Below, in pieces: positions 57,236 through 64,000 of a stretch of 64,000 nucleotides of DNA; position 1 is the stretch's first letter, and each line of letters begins with the position of its first letter. The DNA is taken from the NCBI RefSeq assembly GCF_004011835.1, contig NZ_RKLN01000003.1, positions 1 to 64,000 on the forward strand, given 5' to 3'. The notes under the pieces were generated by a model that saw only the letters and a program-made list of their open reading frames with translations, searched no databases and was not told the origin of the DNA. The position numbers were made by a program, and so were the translations under genes. The DNA is from Rhodococcus spongiicola (lineage in GTDB: Bacteria; Actinomycetota; Actinomycetes; Mycobacteriales; Mycobacteriaceae).

Positions 57236-59068
57236 TCAGCTGAGGTGATGAACCTCCGGCAGCCCGTATACCGGGGTCGCGATGCCCTCGTACCTGGCCT
57301 TCAACTGCAGAGCGAGATACAGAGAGTACTGCCGCGCCTGAGACAGACCTCCGCCCTGGAACCACAGCCCTTCCTGCCGGGTGGGCTTCCACATGTTGCG
57401 TAACTCGCCCTCCCACGGACCCGGATCCTTGGTGGTTGCGGAGCCAAGTCCCCAACACCTCCCGACCTTGTCGGCCACCGCCTGACCCATCAAGTCGGCC
57501 ACCCGGCCGCTCATCGAACCGTAGCCGGTGGCATAGACGACCAGATCGGCCGACAACTCGGTGCCATCAGCGAGCACCACGGCATCCTCGGTCAGCTTCT
57601 CCACCTGTCCCGACGCGAGGCGAATGCTGCCGTCGGCAACCAGATCCGACGCACCGAGGTCGACGTAGAAACCGGAGCCGCGGCGCAGGAACTTCATCGA
57701 GAGCCCCGACCCGTCGTCACCGAAGTCGAGTTTGAAACCGGCCTTCGCGAGCCGATCGTAGAGGTCCCTGTCCCGTTCAGCGACCTTCTCGTAGACCGGG
57801 ATCTGGAACTCGGGCATGATCTTGTAGGGCACCGCCGCGGAGATGAGGTCGGCCTTCTCCGTTGTGATACCCGCTGCAAGTGCATCCTCCGAATACAGTT
57901 CTGCGATAAGGTCCCTCAGCGTTTCCGACTTGACGACGTGTGTGGACGAACGCTGCACCATCGTCACATCAGCGCCGTTCTCGTACAACGCTAGGCAGAT
58001 GTCATGAGCCGAGCTGTTCGAGCCGATCACGACGACACGCTTGTCTGCGTAAGCGTCGGGACCCGGATGCTGGCTGGAATGATGCTGCTCACCGTGGAAC
58101 ACGTCCCGGCCGGGGAAGTCCGGGACATGGGGCTCGCCATGAACCCCGGTCGCGAGCACGACATGCTTCGGGTGCAGCACCACTCGCTGTCCAGAGCGGT
58201 CGAGTACGGCGGTCCACTCCTCGAGCTCCTCGTCGAACTTCGCCGACATGCACCTCGTGGAGGCCCAGTACGGAATCTCCATCACCTTCGTGTACATCTC
58301 GAGCCAGTCGCCGAGCTTGTCCTTCGGCGAGAAGACCGGCCAGCTGTCGGGGAAGGGCAGGTACGGGAGGTGGCTGAACCAGACCGGGTCGTACAGGCAC
58401 AGCGACTTGTATCGTTCGCGCCACTGATCACCGGGCCGTTCGTGTCTGTCGACGACCAGCGCCGGAACGCCGAGCTGACGCAGTCGCGCGCCCAATACGA
58501 TTCCTCCCTGGCCACCGCCGATCACCAGCACATACGGCTGACAGGTGTAACCGAGTTCCCGCTCCTCGATCTCGCGCCTCTCCGCCCAACTCCGAGTGTT
58601 GCCAGCGGAACCGTGCACCGCACCGTTGACGCGAGTCGGCCCCCGTCGCTCTTCGTGGCCCTTCAGCTCCTCCATCGTGGTGAGCAGCGTCCACGCCTGA
58701 TCACCTTCGAGCCGCAGGTGCCCCTTGCCTCGGCCGGTCGCCGTTTCGAACTCGATCAACGCGGACCTGACCCCATCGCGTTCCGGCACCTCTTCCTCGA
58801 GCACCTCGGTGGTGCGGAAGTTCGACGGATCGGTGTCATCGAGCCGCGCCCGAAGCATCTCGGTGACACCGTCGTGGCCCTCGACGGTCGCGATATTCCA
58901 AGTGAACGCCACCAGGTCACGCCAGAAACTGTCGACTGTGAACATCGCTGCGACCCGGGCGATGTCGCGGTCGGAGAGAGCGGATTCGAAACTCGCCAAC
59001 CACCGATCGACACGTTCCTGGGGCGTCAAGATCGTTGGGGCAGTAGGCGGCAGAACCGACTTCGTCAT
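57236..59068 (-). CDS. NTF2-like/flavin-containing monooxygenase fusion, paralogue C
   Basis: This 610-residue enzyme is the first of the tandem set in transcription order. The FAD loop is VIGGGQGGIVLGARL, the FMO-like segment FPGRDVFHGEQHHSSQHPG, and the second Rossmann loop VVIGSNSSAHDIC. ATG 59068 is chosen because GAGGAG lies 6 nt upstream and it aligns with the MTKSVLPP start of paralogues A and B; the frame extends 27 codons further without homology. It is separated from paralogue B by 127 nt. Confidence 0.85.
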   Translation of the reverse strand: MTKSVLPPTAPTILTPQERVDRWLASFESALSDRDIARVAAMFTVDSFWRDLVAFTWNIATVEGHDGVTEMLRARLDDTDPSNFRTTEVLEEEVPERDGVRSALIEFETATGRGKGHLRLEGDQAWTLLTTMEELKGHEERRGPTRVNGAVHGSAGNTRSWAERREIEERELGYTCQPYVLVIGGGQGGIVLGARLRQLGVPALVVDRHERPGDQWRERYKSLCLYDPVWFSHLPYLPFPDSWPVFSPKDKLGDWLEMYTKVMEIPYWASTRCMSAKFDEELEEWTAVLDRSGQRVVLHPKHVVLATGVHGEPHVPDFPGRDVFHGEQHHSSQHPGPDAYADKRVVVIGSNSSAHDICLALYENGADVTMVQRSSTHVVKSETLRDLIAELYSEDALAAGITTEKADLISAAVPYKIMPEFQIPVYEKVAERDRDLYDRLAKAGFKLDFGDDGSGLSMKFLRRGSGFYVDLGASDLVADGSIRLASGQVEKLTEDAVVLADGTELSADLVVYATGYGSMSGRVADLMGQAVADKVGRCWGLGSATTKDPGPWEGELRNMWKPTRQEGLWFQGGGLSQARQYSLYLALQLKARYEGIATPVYGLPEVHHLS

Positions 59069-59186
59069 GTGTGGCTCCTCGCACTCTCCAACCCAGACTA
59101 GCGGCGCCATTGGCGTCCTGGAGGTCACCGCAGGGGGGCAGCGAACCACTTCTTCACGGTGGCACCCGCAAGCCGACGAGACACCA

Positions 59187-59232
59187 CAGGGAGTGCTTCC
59201 CGGGCCATGTGCGGCCCGGGAAGCACTCCCTG
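59187..59232 (-). terminator. long hairpin terminator after glcB
   Basis: A perfect 20-bp stem (CAGGGAGTGCTTCCCGGGCC and its complement) with a 6-nt loop lies 24 nt beyond the glcB stop on the minus strand. It separates glcB from the monooxygenase genes, which therefore need their own promoter. Confidence 0.88.
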
Positions 59233-59256
59233 GTGAGGTCAGGCGGGTTCGGCGGA

Positions 59257-61458
59257 CTATGCCCCGGCCACGGCGGCCTTGTACTCGCGCCGGCGGCGGT
59301 GCAGGATCGGCTCGGTGTAGCCGCTCGGCTGCTTACCGCCTTCGAGGATTAGCTCCTTGGCTGCCTGGAACGCGATGCTGGCCTCGAAGTTCGGGGCCAT
59401 CGGCCGGTAGGCGGCGTCATCGGAGTTCTGGCGGTCGACGACCGGCGCCATCCGCTCGAGGCTCGCGACGACGTCGGCCTCGGAGACGATGTCGTGCCGC
59501 AGCCAGTTGGCCAGCAGCTGGCTCGAGATGCGCAGCGTCGCCCGGTCTTCCATGAGCGCGACGTCGTGGATGTCGGGCACCTTGGAGCAGCCGACGCCGG
59601 CATCGATCCACCGCACCACGTAGCCGAGGATCGACTGGCAGTTGTTGTCGAGTTCCTGCTGCTTCTCGGCGTCGGACCAGTCGGTGCTGGGGGCGAGCGG
59701 GATCGTCAGGATCTCGTCGATGGTGGCACGCTGCTTGCCCTTCAGCTGGTCCTGGACCGCGAACACGTCCACCTGGTGGTAGTGGGTGGCGTGCAGGGTC
59801 GCGCCCGTCGGGGACGGCACCCACGCAGTGTTGGCGCCGGCCTTCGGGTGGCCGATCTTCTGCTCGAGCATGTCGGCCATCAGATCGGTCATGGCCCACA
59901 TGCCCTTACCGATCTGTGCCTTGCCTTGCAGGCCGCGCTCCAGGCCGGTGTCGACGTTCCAGTCCTCGTAGGCGGCGATCCACGTCTGCTTCTTCATGTC
60001 GGCCTTGCGCACCATCGCGCCGGCCTCCATCGAGGTGTGGATCTCGTCGCCGGTGCGGTCGAGGAAGCCGGTGTTGATGAACACCACCCGCTGGTCCGCT
60101 TCCTTGATGCAGGCGGCGAGGTTGACGGTGGTGCGCCGCTCCTCGTCCATGATGCCCACCTTGAGCGTGTTCGCCGGCAGTCCGAGGACCTCCTCGACGC
60201 GGCCGAACAACTCGGTAGTGAACGCGACCTCCTCGGGGCCGTGCTGCTTGGGCTTGACGATGTAGATCGAGCCGGTACGCGAGTTGCTCAGCGGTCCGTG
60301 CTGGTCGTCGACGCTCAGACCGTGAGTCGCGCACGCACTGGTGACGAGGGCATCGAGGATGCCCTCGGGCAATTCGTTGCCGTCGGTGTCGAGGATCGCC
60401 GGATTGGTCATCAGGTGTCCGACGTTGCGGACGAACAGCAGCGAGCGTCCGTGCAGCGTCAGCTCGTCGCCGTCCGGGGTGGTGTAGGTACGGTCGCCGT
60501 TGAGCGTGCGGGTGACTGTCTTTCCGCCCTTGGCGAAGTCCTCGGACAGGTCGCCGCGGTTGAGGCCGAGCCAATTGCGGTAGCCGACGACCTTGTCTTC
60601 GGCATCGACCGCTGCAACGGAGTCCTCGAAGTCCATGATCGTGGTGACCGCGGACTCGAGCACGACGTCCTTGACGCCGGCGCCGTCGGTCTGGCCGATC
60701 GGGGAGCTGGGGTCGATCTCGATCTCGATGTGCAGGCCATGGTTCCGCAGCAGCACCGAGTTCGGGGAGTCCTTCTCACCGAGGTAGCCGACGAGCTTCT
60801 CGGGCTGCGCGAGCCCGGTGATGACCTCGCCACCTAGCTCGACGCGCAGCTCGGTGCCGTCGATGAAGTAGCGAGTGGCCTCGGCGTGCGAGCCCTTGGC
60901 CAGGGGAGCGGCGGTGTCGAGGAATCCTCGGGCCCACGCGATCACCTTGTCGCCGCGGACCTTGTTGTAGCCGGGCTTTCCTCCGGGCGCCTTCTCCGCG
61001 CCGCCCTCCTCGGAGATCGCGTCGGTGCCGTACAGCGCGTCGTACAGCGAGCCCCAGCGGGCGTTGGACGCGTTGAGCGCGAAGCGGGCGTTGAGGACGG
61101 GCACGACGAGCTGCGGTCCGGCGGTGGTGGCGATCTCCGCGTCAACGTTCGCGGTCTCGATCTGGAACGGAGCCGGCTCGGGCAGCAGGTAGCCGATCTG
61201 CTGCAGGAACGCCTTGTACTCGGCGGTGTCGATCGGCTGGCCGACCCGCTCGCGATGCCAGCCGTCGATCTGTTCCTGCAGGTCGTCACGCTTGGCGAGC
61301 AGCGCCTTGTTCTTCGGGGCCAGGTCGGCGAAGACCTTGCCTGCACCCTCCCAGAACGCATCGGCGCTGACGCCGGTGCCCGGAAGGGCCTCGTCGTTCA
61401 CGAAGTCGTAGAGAACCTTGGCGACCTGAAGACCACCGACCTGCACGCGTTCAGTCAT
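59257..61458 (-). CDS. glcB: Malate synthase G
   Basis: This 733-residue glyoxylate-shunt enzyme condenses glyoxylate and acetyl-CoA. It has the G-isoform length and N-terminus ([20 protein letters not shown]), the [20 protein letters not shown] block with catalytic acids, [18 protein letters not shown], and [12 protein letters not shown]. The C-terminus has [20 protein letters not shown] and later [23 protein letters not shown] 61458 is the start. It matches Rv1837c in place. Confidence 0.97.
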   Translation of the reverse strand: MTERVQVGGLQVAKVLYDFVNDEALPGTGVSADAFWEGAGKVFADLAPKNKALLAKRDDLQEQIDGWHRERVGQPIDTAEYKAFLQQIGYLLPEPAPFQIETANVDAEIATTAGPQLVVPVLNARFALNASNARWGSLYDALYGTDAISEEGGAEKAPGGKPGYNKVRGDKVIAWARGFLDTAAPLAKGSHAEATRYFIDGTELRVELGGEVITGLAQPEKLVGYLGEKDSPNSVLLRNHGLHIEIEIDPSSPIGQTDGAGVKDVVLESAVTTIMDFEDSVAAVDAEDKVVGYRNWLGLNRGDLSEDFAKGGKTVTRTLNGDRTYTTPDGDELTLHGRSLLFVRNVGHLMTNPAILDTDGNELPEGILDALVTSACATHGLSVDDQHGPLSNSRTGSIYIVKPKQHGPEEVAFTTELFGRVEEVLGLPANTLKVGIMDEERRTTVNLAACIKEADQRVVFINTGFLDRTGDEIHTSMEAGAMVRKADMKKQTWIAAYEDWNVDTGLERGLQGKAQIGKGMWAMTDLMADMLEQKIGHPKAGANTAWVPSPTGATLHATHYHQVDVFAVQDQLKGKQRATIDEILTIPLAPSTDWSDAEKQQELDNNCQSILGYVVRWIDAGVGCSKVPDIHDVALMEDRATLRISSQLLANWLRHDIVSEADVVASLERMAPVVDRQNSDDAAYRPMAPNFEASIAFQAAKELILEGGKQPSGYTEPILHRRRREYKAAVAGA

Positions 61459-61745
61459 TGAACTGCCTCACTTTTCCGGTACCAACGGCGCTGTGGACAT
61501 GGCCACACGAGGGGCACACGCGGGGACGCCGAACGGGACGACAACAATGAATGTTACCCGGGGGTAGCTTCCGGAAGCAGATCGGTCCGGTGTCGCTGCC
61601 GCGGGATCGATACAGCCAGCATCGATAGAACCAGTGCGGAGCTGGGGCGCGTGCGGTGGGCGCCGACTGCGGTCGGACGAGAAGGTGCGCGTCCGGATGC
61701 AGACTCGATCATGAAAGGCGAGTTGGCCGATCGTGCACCGATGAT
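61459..61745. other. glcB upstream region
   Basis: No gene is supported. It should hold the glcB promoter on the minus strand; I see no clear regulator site, although GTTACCCGGGGGTAGC (61554-61569) is a partly symmetric candidate. Confidence 0.4.
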
Positions 61746-61781
61746 ACGGCCCGGGCGATTTCGCTCGCTCGCCCGGGCCGT
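61746..61781 (-). terminator. SDR gene terminator
   Basis: A perfect 13-bp stem (ACGGCCCGGGCGA / TCGCCCGGGCCGT) with a 10-nt loop lies 20 nt beyond the SDR stop. Confidence 0.82.
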
Positions 61782-61800
61782 AGCTGCTCGCCGGTCGTTG

Positions 61801-62613
61801 CTACTTCTCGACCGATGCGCGCATCCGGACGTTGCCGAGCATGCGACTGACGACCAGCGCCGTGAGCCGGCGGGTCCCGAGTCGCGGGCCGAGTGCGGAC
61901 AGCTTGTTCGTCCACCCGGACATGACACTCGGCGGAGGGTTGCGGCGGTCGAGGGTCCGGAACGTGGTCTTCATCACCTGCTCGGCCGTCTGCATGTGCC
62001 CCGCGGCCGCCTGCTGGGTGCCGACGACGTCGAAGAACTCGGTGTGGGTCGGGCCAGGGGAGACCGCGAGCACTGTCAGTCCGGTACCCCGGGCCTCCGC
62101 CCACAACGCCTCGGTGAAGTGGAGGACGAACGCCTTGGTTCCCGCGTACACCGCCATGCCGGGAACCGGCTGGTACGCGGTGCTGCTGGCGATGTTCATC
62201 AGTAGGCCGCGCCCGCGGAGCAGATCGGGCAGGAAGACGTGGGACAACTCGACGAGCGTGGTGACGTTGAGCTGGATCGCGGACGTCATCCGGTCCAGGT
62301 CGGCGGAGGCGAAGTCGCCGTGCATGCCGAATCCGGCGTTGTTGACGAGGGAGTCGATGCGGATGTCGCGCGCGGCGAGTTCGCTCTTGAGCTTTTCGGC
62401 GACGCCGGGCGCGGCGAGGTCCATCGGGAGGACGGTGACCGTCACGCGGTGCTTATCGCGGATCTCGGTGGCAAGCTCCTCGAGCCGGTCGGCGCGGCGG
62501 GCGACGAGGACGAGGTTTGCCCCCCGCTCGGCGAAGCGCCGGGCGAACTCGGTGCCGAGGCCCGCGCTGGCGCCGGTGATGAGGACGGTCGATCCGGATA
62601 CGTCGACAGACAT
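61801..62613 (-). CDS. short-chain dehydrogenase/reductase
   Basis: This 270-residue classical SDR has the cofactor motif TGASAGLGTEFARRF, NNAGFG, catalytic Ser in IASSTAYQ, and the YAGTK catalytic Tyr-Lys pair. After the Rossmann beta-2 strand, VARRADRL suggests NADP preference. ATG 62613 has AGGAG upstream. It is transcribed divergently from a tetR gene that probably represses it. The substrate is unknown. Confidence 0.9.
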   Translation of the reverse strand: MSVDVSGSTVLITGASAGLGTEFARRFAERGANLVLVARRADRLEELATEIRDKHRVTVTVLPMDLAAPGVAEKLKSELAARDIRIDSLVNNAGFGMHGDFASADLDRMTSAIQLNVTTLVELSHVFLPDLLRGRGLLMNIASSTAYQPVPGMAVYAGTKAFVLHFTEALWAEARGTGLTVLAVSPGPTHTEFFDVVGTQQAAAGHMQTAEQVMKTTFRTLDRRNPPPSVMSGWTNKLSALGPRLGTRRLTALVVSRMLGNVRMRASVEK

Positions 62614-62640
62614 GCTTCTCCTAGTTGTTGAGTGCCCCCG

Positions 62641-62669
62641 AATGTAGTCACTGTCACCAATGTAGTCAA
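62641..62669 (-). promoter_or_regulatory. SDR promoter and probable TetR operator
   Basis: On the minus strand TTGACT (62669-62664) and TACATT (62646-62641) are spaced by 17 nt, a near-ideal housekeeping promoter. The 10-mer AATGTAGTCA occurs twice (62641-62650 and 62659-62668) and AATGT...ACATT forms an inverted repeat nearby. The adjacent TetR protein probably binds here. Confidence 0.65.
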
Positions 62670-62695
62670 TGCCAACATTGCGCTACGCTGATGCC

Positions 62696-63295
62696 ATGCC
62701 CGACCTCGAACAGCCGTACCACCATGGGAGTCTGCGCCAGGTGCTGCTCACCCGTGCCGAGAGCACCCTCGAGGAGGACGGCGTCGACGGCATCTCGCTC
62801 CGACGACTCGCCAGGGAGGCCGGGGTCAGTCATGCCGCACCCAGCAAACATTTCCGGGATCGGCAGGCCCTGCTCGACGCGCTCGTCGAGCAGGGGTTCC
62901 GACGCCTGACCGAGGCGCTCGAGCAGGCATTCGACGAGGCGGAACCGCATGCCCGCGCCCGCCTGGGTGCACTCGCCAGCGCCTACGTCACGTTCGCCCT
63001 CACCCACCGCGAGCTGCTCGCCCTGATGTACAGCAGCAAGCAAGCACCCGGGGCTGCCGCCGCGGTGGTGGAGGCCGGCCGCACGCCGATGGATCTGACC
63101 GTCCGGATCGTCACCGAGGCCCAGGCCGCGGGTGACATCGGCCCCGGCGACCCCCTCCACATCGCCCTTGTCGCGTTCGCCACCTTCCACGGCGTCGCCG
63201 CTGTCGCCGCGGGCGGAATGCTCTACGGCGCTTCGGTCGACGAGGTGGTTACCGCGGCATCCGACACGTTCTGGCGAGGTCTCACTCGAGAGTGA
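62696..63295 (+). CDS. TetR-family transcriptional regulator
   Basis: This 199-residue protein has an N-terminal TetR DNA-binding domain (GISLRRLAREAGVSHAAPSK followed by HFRDRQALLDALVEQGF) and an all-helical ligand domain. ATG 62696 is chosen; an in-frame start at 62669 would run through the shared promoter. It is divergent from the SDR gene at 61801, a standard autoregulated pair sensing an unknown ligand. Confidence 0.9.
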   Translation: MPDLEQPYHHGSLRQVLLTRAESTLEEDGVDGISLRRLAREAGVSHAAPSKHFRDRQALLDALVEQGFRRLTEALEQAFDEAEPHARARLGALASAYVTFALTHRELLALMYSSKQAPGAAAAVVEAGRTPMDLTVRIVTEAQAAGDIGPGDPLHIALVAFATFHGVAAVAAGGMLYGASVDEVVTAASDTFWRGLTRE

Positions 63296-63407
63296 GATGA
63301 CGCGACCCGCAGGGCATTTCGACGCGCCGTCCTCCGCGGTAGTTTTCTGTCGCCACCACGGTCTACATTGACCGGGCGACATTTCGGATCTCTGGGGAGT
63401 GTGATCA

Positions 63408-64000
63408 GTGCAGGACGGCCGGTGGGTAGAGATCTCACCTTCGCAGTTTGATCACGAGACGAAGGGCCTGGACTGGATCAAGCAACTCCTGCCCGACGCG
63501 CCGCCGTTCCGTGCCTGGTCGAATTTCGAGTTCCGGGACAGCCGCGGCCGCTGGCACGAGGTGGACCTGCTGGTCCTCGCGCGGGACACGCTGTACCTGA
63601 TCGAACTCAAGTACTACAGCGGCACGTTGCGCGGCAACGATCACGTGTGGAGCCGGGGCGGGCACCGGTCGGAGGACTCGCCGCTGCTGCTCGCCCGGCG
63701 CAAGGCGCAGTACTTCTCCTCGTTGCTCAAGGACCGGCTGGCGGAGAAGACTGGCAGCAAGGTCCCCAAGGGCGCGATCCCGTACGTGCAGGAGCTGGTG
63801 TTCCTGCATCATCCCGGCCTGGTGTGCGAGCTGCCGGCCAGTTCGGCGATCAACCTGTACGGCATCGACGGCAACGAGAGGACCAGCCGCCTGCCGGGCA
63901 TCGGCGAGCGCCTACTGGCACCGCCCACGCGCCAACCGGTCAGTGAGCAGAAGTCCTTGCTGATCCGGGATCTCATGACGGCGATCGGGTTGGCCCCGCG
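63408..64000 (+). CDS. NERD-domain protein, PglW-like, 5' part (runs off the window)
   Basis: 197 residues are visible. The N-terminal nuclease-related (NERD) domain reads RWVEISPSQFDHETKGLDW, FRAWSNFEFRDSRGRWHEVD and LYLIELKYYSGTLRGN; the E-V-D and E-x-K residues correspond to the nuclease-like active site. SEDSPLLLARRKAQYFSSLL follows. This matches the start of PglW, the kinase of phage-growth-limitation (Pgl)/BREX type 2 systems; kinase and other domains would lie beyond the edge. GTG 63408 has GGGGAG 8 nt upstream. Another NERD-kinase family is possible. Confidence 0.7.
   Translation, partial: MQDGRWVEISPSQFDHETKGLDWIKQLLPDAPPFRAWSNFEFRDSRGRWHEVDLLVLARDTLYLIELKYYSGTLRGNDHVWSRGGHRSEDSPLLLARRKAQYFSSLLKDRLAEKTGSKVPKGAIPYVQELVFLHHPGLVCELPASSAINLYGIDGNERTSRLPGIGERLLAPPTRQPVSEQKSLLIRDLMTAIGLAP

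Noticed and set aside
59494-60837. 447-aa plus-strand frame inside glcB
   Set aside because: Shadow of malate synthase G; no ribosome site and no family resemblance.

Overview
The window is high-GC actinobacterial chromosome, almost certainly a mycolic-acid-containing Mycobacteriales member close to Rhodococcus/Nocardia. The basis is gene order: two blocks follow the Mycobacterium tuberculosis order gene for gene (Rv1691 to Rv1713, and Rv1822 to Rv1837c), including genes typical of this group (steA/steB, garA, ftsR, DUF881/DUF1290). Starts are often GTG or TTG, and ATGA/GTGA overlaps are common in the core operons.

Layout. (1) 1-17.6 kb is core: the 3' end of an rRNA operon (5S rRNA and terminator), then one long co-directional series: TPR protein, HAD phosphatase, small protein, tlyA, NAD kinase, recN, steA, steB, pyrG, Nudix hydrolase, xerD, parA-like, scpA, scpB, rluB-like, cmk, der. 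It ends at tRNA-Pro(GGG). (2) 17.7-41.7 kb is accessory and heavily rearranged. A 3-kb segment between tRNA-Pro and a 40-bp partial copy of its 3' half carries a SIR2-domain gene (candidate anti-phage NADase). Next are a secreted protein and a tandemly duplicated lpqS/cysK2/MFS(/lipoprotein) locus, in which cysK2 and the MFS gene are essentially identical over 2.4 kb while their flanks have diverged. A type VII secretion polymorphic-effector locus follows, with duplicated membrane/LpqN modules. Then come fragments of a DUF2075 gene and of a NERD-kinase gene, a decayed sugar-catabolism operon with a DeoR regulator, and several small or unknown genes. (3) 41.8-51.1 kb returns to core: pgsA2-like synthase, DUF881-DUF1290-DUF881, gcvH, garA, ftsR, DUF151 nuclease, a second MerR gene, and a tandem glycine riboswitch controlling gcvP. 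(4) 51.5-61.5 kb on the minus strand: a VWA/substrate-binding protein, three tandem NTF2-FMO flavin monooxygenases, and malate synthase G (glcB). (5) 61.8-64 kb: an SDR gene, a divergent TetR gene, and the 5' end of a NERD-domain gene resembling pglW of Pgl/BREX type 2 phage defence, cut by the window edge.

How the parts work together. The first core block combines nucleotide and cofactor synthesis with chromosome dimer resolution, condensin and cell-envelope integrity. The second combines glycine cleavage, GarA control of 2-oxoglutarate metabolism, FtsR division control and phospholipid synthesis. The most novel material lies in the accessory region. It includes the 52-nt element that is identical in both lpqS copies, overlaps the lpqS 3' end, and can fold into competing hairpins around two Cys codons and the stop. 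It also includes the tRNA-anchored SIR2 island and the T7SS effector/immunity-like locus. No CRISPR array, complete insertion sequence or integrase gene was seen. All functional assignments come from reading the sequence and family knowledge; no database search was run.
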